Source: Emergomyces orientalis
Taxonomy: Eukaryota; Ascomycota; Eurotiomycetes; Onygenales; Ajellomycetaceae
Direction: 5' to 3'
Length of the DNA: 64,000 bases
NCBI GenBank assembly: GCA_002110485.1
Contig: MOWL01000004.1
Coordinates: 682,001-746,000, forward strand
The notes under the pieces are model-generated. The model ran no database searches and was not told the DNA's origin. It saw only the letters and a program-made list of their open reading frames with translations. The translations under genes and the position numbers were made by a program. Of this stretch, positions 58,986 to 64,000 are shown piece by piece; within the stretch, counting starts at the first letter, position 1; the number at the start of each line of letters is the position of its first letter.

Positions 58986-61002
58986 TCAGATATCGGTCGA
59001 CGCCGGATTCAAGCCGGTAAACACTTTATGTAAACGCTTGCTCATAGCAGGGCCGACGCGGGCATCAGTCAACACACCGTTTTTATTTGCACATTTCTGC
59101 AGGATTTTTGTTCGTTAGTTCAGCCGAGAAGAAAACAAACCTGGTGTCCAGTCGTGGAAGGTATAATTTGGCCTGTAAAAAGATATTACGAAGCTCTCTG
59201 GTCAAGAAAGCGAGATGGAAACGACAAACCTTGACATCCTCCAGGAGCAGTGGCCCTTGCTTCTTCAATTCTCTCACGAGTTCTCCCACAGTGGGATATT
59301 GCGTTGTGATTCCATACGATATCGGGGCAGTCACGCGCTGAATCTCTTGCAACATCTTGACAAACGTATCTGCATTATCTTCGCCTGACTTTACCTGGCC
59401 GACGTCCATGCAGAATGAAGCATCATGAAGATTTATGAGCTCCTGCCGGTATGGTATCGTGGATATATGTTCTGTGAAATTCTTGATCCATTCTGCGGAT
59501 TCAGCTGGTATTGCCGTGTGCTGGATTAGGCATCCATGCTGCACTTGCAGCTGGAGGAGAGCATCTTCGATGGCGTCGTCATCAACGGGTGGAGGTTGGG
59601 GCGCTGTTTGCTTGGGCTTCCTTTGGCGTTTGGGTGGTTGTTGTGGTTGTTGAGGTTGGGAACTGCTTTCTAACTCTCGAAGGACTGATGCTTGGTAGGC
59701 TCTGTTCCTGGAATTGTTGTTCTTTCTCATCCATACAGTTAGGCCCTCAATGAGATAGATTGGTTTGCATCCGGGATAATTGCGTTTCATCCTTAAAACA
59801 TGCGACTCGAGGGTATTATCGCCGTCGGCGTTGGCTACAGACATATTTACAAATTCCTGTGCCGATAGGAGACATAGAACGTGATTTTCTTTTTTAATGG
59901 TAAGGGGACAGGGCTCCCAGTGTGCTGCGTCGTTATTATACTCAGCAGTGATTTTCCGTCTCCAGGTAACGAGATTTGGAATGCGAGTAGAGACAAAATG
60001 CTTTTCCACCCCAAGATGTCGCATGAACTCCGTAACTTGGTTGCCAACGCTAGAATCTTCAAGGGTGGACGACATGTCGATAATCATTTCTGGCGTTGAA
60101 ATTTTCTTATCGAATTTACGCTTATTGGCTTCTGCGAGGTCAGCAGCTAGTTGTTTCTCTTTAGCCTTTTGTTCTTTAAGTCGTTGCTTCCGATCTTTTT
60201 CTTCTTCCTTCTCCTTTTCGCGGAGGGTCTTTGCGGCTTGCCTTTCCGCTTCCAGTACTTCCTTATCGGTGACGGATACCTTGGGAGCTCTTTTTTGCTT
60301 CAACGTCGGAAGTGCTGGCGGAAGGGAGTCCTCATCTATATCTATCATCTGGCTTGTTTTTGGAGCTCGTATTCTAGAACTGGAGGATATCGATTTGGAA
60401 TCATGTGTACTGGGTTTGGATTTGGTGGGTTCTGCTGATGAGCGATTTTGAATCCGCGACAGTAGGCTCGCTGTTCTATCGGATAAATGGGACTTCAAAG
60501 TAGCTGGTGGTAGATCATTTAGCGGACCTCCGGGGGAAGATAGCTCATCAGTATCTATGATGCTGTCGTCTATTGATATTACAGCGGGTGCTTTTCTTGC
60601 AGGATTGTCCCCGCCGTGTGCAGTTGTTGGATCCACCGCGGATGATGTAAATTCGATAGGGTCTGATATGTCGCCATTCCATTTACTATCGTTCGTTGTC
60701 GAAGTTTGGTATTTGTTTAATCGCGTTACTGGCGAAGATATAATACTTTCTTCCAAGTCAGACAACAGCAGTAAAGTGTTCGTCTTTGGGGGAGGGGTAG
60801 GTTGCCTGGGCGGGGTCGGGTCGCGTTGGGGGCTCAATCTGCGCTTTTTGGGAGGATTTGGGTCCCCCCAGTCGAAAATTGAATCATCGGAGAGGATGGC
60901 GATGCGGGTTGCCTGAGCTTGCTGTTCGAGCGCTGCCGTTGAGGGGCGGGATGGACGCGCCTCCAAGGGCGACGACGATAGGAGGCTGATAACTTCAGGC
61001 AT
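58986..61002 (-). CDS. EME1: Crossover junction endonuclease non-catalytic subunit EME1
   Basis: Two exons, 61002-59230 and 59096-58986, give 627 aa. The N-terminal 270 residues are disordered, with short acidic/aromatic motifs (MPEVISLLSSSP, DDSIFDWGDPNPPKKRR) and SP sites. A basic coiled-coil (EAERQAAKTLREKEKEEEKD) leads into an ERCC4-type fold: DMSSTLEDSS, HVLCLLSAQEFVNM, YLIEGLTVWMRKNN and QYPTVGELVRELKKQG. The last exon adds the helix-hairpin-helix end (ARVGPAMSKRLHKVFTGLNP). The ERKxxxD catalytic triad of Mus81 is absent, as expected for Eme1, which pairs with Mus81 to cut branched DNA. The junction DVK/KCANKNG keeps phase. Confidence 0.9.
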
Positions 61003-62302
61003 TATGGTTTCCTAGCCTGCAGTGCCAGACTATAACCAGTTGCTCTATCGAAATTATATCGATTTATATAAATTGCGGTACATCGTCATCCAAAAGGATG
61101 GTCAATGGCATAACGCAAATAGCGTATTCTTTATTGGAAACACACCCAAAACCTTCGTATCCAAAGCAGCTAGGTCATAAATGAATGCAAGTCAACAAAG
61201 AGAACAAAAGACACCCTCTGTTGTCACAGTCTCTCTTGCTGCACTCCTTCGGTGCTCAGAATTTGTCTTGGAATTGAACCCGTATAATTATTGATGTTTG
61301 GTTGTTGAAGGGTCGAACCTTGAAAACGCGATAATACCACGTCGTCATGTGACTCTATTACCCCAAAACAGGAAACTTCCCCTTCCCCAAATATTGACAT
61401 GTCTATTTCAAGTTCTCTTCAAGTTTGATACTTTAGCTCTACATATGTATGTTTAATAGTACTACAAGACAAGAGGTGTTCTACTATTGTTCAACAGTCA
61501 TTAGCATTTGGCGGTATATATCCTCACTGATAAACTAGATATTCCAAAGTTTCGGAGAGGGATGCACGGCATCAAAATGACATCGATGAAACAGGGATGG
61601 GTTTCTTATAGCGCAGCTTCGACCAATTCGCAATTCATTCATGTTCATCTTCAAACTTCGCAGAAAATAAATACACCGTTTAAGAGGATCAGACTTTAGA
61701 AAGTTGGCGCTGGAGAGAGCTGTCTTCCCACGGGATATTTGCGTAGGTCTGAACTGGGGAGATGACAACCATCCCGCCCATCAGGACTTCTCGAACGATC
61801 ATCGGGTATATTTCCGCTAAGTACATTCGGCTAGGAGAAGCGGCTTACATTGGCCCCTTCATTTTTCATGTCAGCGGAGCGCAGGTAAAGAACAGGATCC
61901 AATGTTTTGGAGATTCTTCTGTCTTATATCGCGCCCATAAGATTGGCATAAACATTGCCTTGTCCTGTTTGTTGCTCGCTATAGATAACAAGCAGTGGAT
62001 ATTAAAGTATACGATGAACTGCTGGCGAGGATCGTAACATATGCCGCAACAATGGATCTCGGAACGCAGCGAACAAGCCGGAAACGTTGCAACTGAGCAT
62101 ATGTAATCATGCAACCTAGCGCTGATGGTGTGCAGAAACAAGACATCCATCAATCCCGGTGCATACGGATTGTGTGTGGTTTCATAACCGAATGAATCGT
62201 GGAATGAAAGTGGGGGAAGATAGTAAAAGCCGATCGACTTCCACCATCCTGTTTGCCTTGCTCAACCGGCAGTGGATTGTCGGTTTCGATATAGAATTCG
62301 CC
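61003..62302. other. 1.3 kb between EME1 and ALG2
   Basis: This holds the EME1 promoter (left) and the ALG2 3' region (right). Only short open frames up to about 95 codons occur, none recognisable. No repeats of note. Confidence 0.45.
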
Positions 62303-63909
62303 TCATTTTGTTCGTTGCCTCATGAACGCCGCGACTAGCGCTGCAATCACCAACCCCAGCATCGCGACCCCAAATAATAATACATGCAAGCACCCATGGA
62401 ACGGACGAGGCTCTTTTTCAAACATATCTTGAATTTCCGTTTCTAGTCGGTCCCCCATGGCCTGCAACGAGAATTCCCTTTCCACCCTTTCCTTAGCATT
62501 AGCGCTCATTATAGCGGCTTCTTGAGCATCCATCTCCCACAGCGCTTTGCGCATGACCGTTGTCCACTCTTCGAAGGCATTCGCAGTTCTCAGCCAGCCG
62601 GTTTTCCCCTCCACAATTGTTTCCAATGGGCCACCGTTGTTTACAGCTAGAACAGGGAGACCTGCATGCATCGCCTCGACAGGCACTATGCCAAAGTGCT
62701 CATATGATGGGGTATAGACGAGAAGCGTGGCTGCTGAAAGGAGGGTCTGTTTAAATGCAGAAGGCACTGAAAGCAAGAATAGGACCTCTATTGAATCCGG
62801 GATAGAAAGTGCAGATATGACTGTTTTCGACGTGGCGGTTCGTAGGCCTAGACCTGTGGCTAGATCGTCGAGATCTGTATGATATTGGACGTTTTCTTGG
62901 ACGCGATTATCGTACCCACCTATAATAGAGAAGTTAGCTTCATATTCGAATAATAGATGACTGCCGATCGATGGAAAGAAAATAGAAGAAAAGAACAAGC
63001 CGAAAGCAACTCACCAGCAATAACCAGCCGCGTCCCTTCCCTCCCCTCCTCCCCAAGTCCATGATAAGCACGAATCGCAAGCCCGACATCCTTCTTCCTC
63101 TCAAACCGATTAATGCTCAGTAGTATCTTCTTCCCATCCCAAAGGGCCCCGCCTTCAACCCTATCCCCCTTTTTCTTAATCCCCGTATCAACGCACGGAT
63201 AAACTACGCTAACGTCCTCCAGCCCCTCTCCAAAAACCTGCCTGACAACCCCACACGTAAATTTCGAATTAGCCACAACCTTATCGGCCGCACTGATTGC
63301 CCACCCTTCAAACCAATCGAACGGATACCGATAACACGCCTTGGCCAGCCGCCTTATAACTCCGCCCTCGTCGCGCCTCGCGAGCAATTGATCTGGGAAA
63401 TGACAGTAGAATAATATCCGTTGTCTCCGTTTCGTTTTCGACTTTGCATTACCCCACGACGACGACGACGACGACGGCCCAAAAGTTTTCAGAATAGGCA
63501 CACACGCCGGCACCTGGTCTACAATGTATACCTCCTCTCCGTCTTCTTCCTCCTCCTCATCCTCCCCTTCGTTTTTGTCCTGGGTATCACTCCCCTCCCG
63601 TTCCCGCGCCATCAACAACCCAGCCACTAAATGCACCTGCCTCAACACAGCAAACAACACCCGAAACCGTCCCGCAATCTGGTCCGGAAACACCGTGTTC
63701 CCACGCACGGTAACATCCAGCGTGCCATCGCGCGCCTCCTCGAAGCAATGGCTCCGGTCCCGGTGCGACGTGTAGATTTTTACCCTGTGCCCGCGCGCTT
63801 GTAAGGCTAGGGCGACGTCAAGGATGAGACGCTCTGCGCCGCCGATGCCTAGGTCAGGGTGGAGGATGGTTATTGTTCGGCGTTTTTTGGGGGGTGGGGG
63901 TTTTGGCAT
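62303..63909 (-). CDS. ALG2: Alpha-1,3/1,6-mannosyltransferase ALG2 (N-glycan precursor synthesis)
   Basis: Two exons, 63909-63015 and 62919-62303, give 503 aa. The GT4 glycosyltransferase fold is clear: TITILHPDLGIGGAERLILD at the N-terminus, ILFYCHFPDQLLARRD, LLSINRFERKKDVGLAIRAY, VYTPSYEHFGIVPVEAMHAG, and the donor-binding GGPLETIVEGKTGW. ALG2 adds the second and third mannoses to the dolichol-linked oligosaccharide on the cytosolic face of the ER. An acidic, low-complexity insertion (DKNEGEDEEEEEDGEE) and a Ser run interrupt the first half. The C-terminus is hydrophobic (LHVLLFGVAMLGLVIAALVA), matching the membrane anchoring of fungal ALG2. The intron splits VIAG/GYDNRVQ. The start Met is followed by PKPPPPKKRR. 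Confidence 0.96.
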
Positions 63910-63924
63910 TTTCGAGGTACGAAT

Positions 63925-63960
63925 GGGATTGGGATTGGGATTGGGATTGGGATTGGGATT
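63925..63960. repeat. (GGGATT)6 tandem repeat in the ALG2 leader
   Basis: Six perfect hexamers, 16-51 bp upstream of the ALG2 start codon. They read AATCCC on the coding strand. A related three-unit run with GGGAAAC copies occurs at 55064-55096. Confidence 0.95.
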
Positions 63961-64000
63961 CGGGGTTGAATATGGATTTGGCCCGCCTTTTTGTGGCTTG

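Overview
The window is nuclear DNA of a filamentous ascomycete. Genes are interrupted by short introns (about 50-110 bp) with GTRNGN donors, CTAAC/CTNAC-type branch sequences and YAG acceptors. Proteins are long and rich in low complexity, intergenic spaces are 0.4-3.3 kb, and the tRNA gene carries a canonical intron. The protein set (insulysin-type Ste23, CFIm25, SIN scaffold Cdc11/SnaD, Kcs1, Mch1, Rtp1) points to Pezizomycotina. The flavour of the proteins suggests Eurotiomycetes, possibly Onygenales; that placement is inference, not something I could test.

Layout, left to right. 0.5-4.0 kb: NDUFS6-like complex I subunit (-), exosome cofactor MPP6 (+), dephospho-CoA kinase CAB5 (-). 5.6-9.8 kb: DUF3431 membrane protein (-) and the CFIm25 cleavage factor subunit (-). 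10.4-14.3 kb: a large M16 insulysin (-) with a possible mitochondrial presequence. 16.3-18.9 kb: lariat debranching enzyme DBR1 (+) with an RGG tail. 19.5-23.1 kb: RNA polymerase II assembly factor Rtp1 (-). 26.3-27.6 kb: secreted chitin deacetylase (+) behind a 3.3 kb upstream region. 28.8-31.0 kb: unrecognised nuclear-type protein (-). 31.3-34.9 kb: nine-exon VPS11 (-). 35.5-37.8 kb: a second unrecognised disordered protein (-). 39.0-45.0 kb: SIN scaffold Cdc11/Nud1/SnaD (+). 45.6 kb: tRNA-Pro(UGG). 46.6-47.9 kb: a decayed-looking coding region. 49.8-54.7 kb: IP6 kinase KCS1 (+). 56.0-58.2 kb: MCH1-type major facilitator (+). 59.0-61.0 kb: EME1 (-). 62.3-63.9 kb: ALG2 mannosyltransferase (-).

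The genes are mostly single-copy housekeeping functions: RNA processing (MPP6, CFIm25, DBR1), transcription machinery assembly (Rtp1), respiration (NDUFS6), CoA synthesis (CAB5), vacuolar tethering (VPS11), cytokinesis signalling (Cdc11), inositol pyrophosphates (KCS1), DNA repair (EME1) and N-glycosylation (ALG2). They do not form a metabolic cluster. I see no transposon, CRISPR array, virus or secondary-metabolite cluster. I worked out exon boundaries by hand from splice signals and reading phase, and each spliced model below closes in frame. Exceptions are stated, chiefly the first exon of Rtp1 and the first acceptor of CFIm25.

I did not find a convincing new multi-gene system. The points most worth a second look are the presequence and active-site-proximal insertion of the insulysin, the RGG tail on DBR1, the C7 tract that decides the CFIm25 acceptor, the decayed gene near 47 kb, and two large unrecognised nuclear-type proteins.
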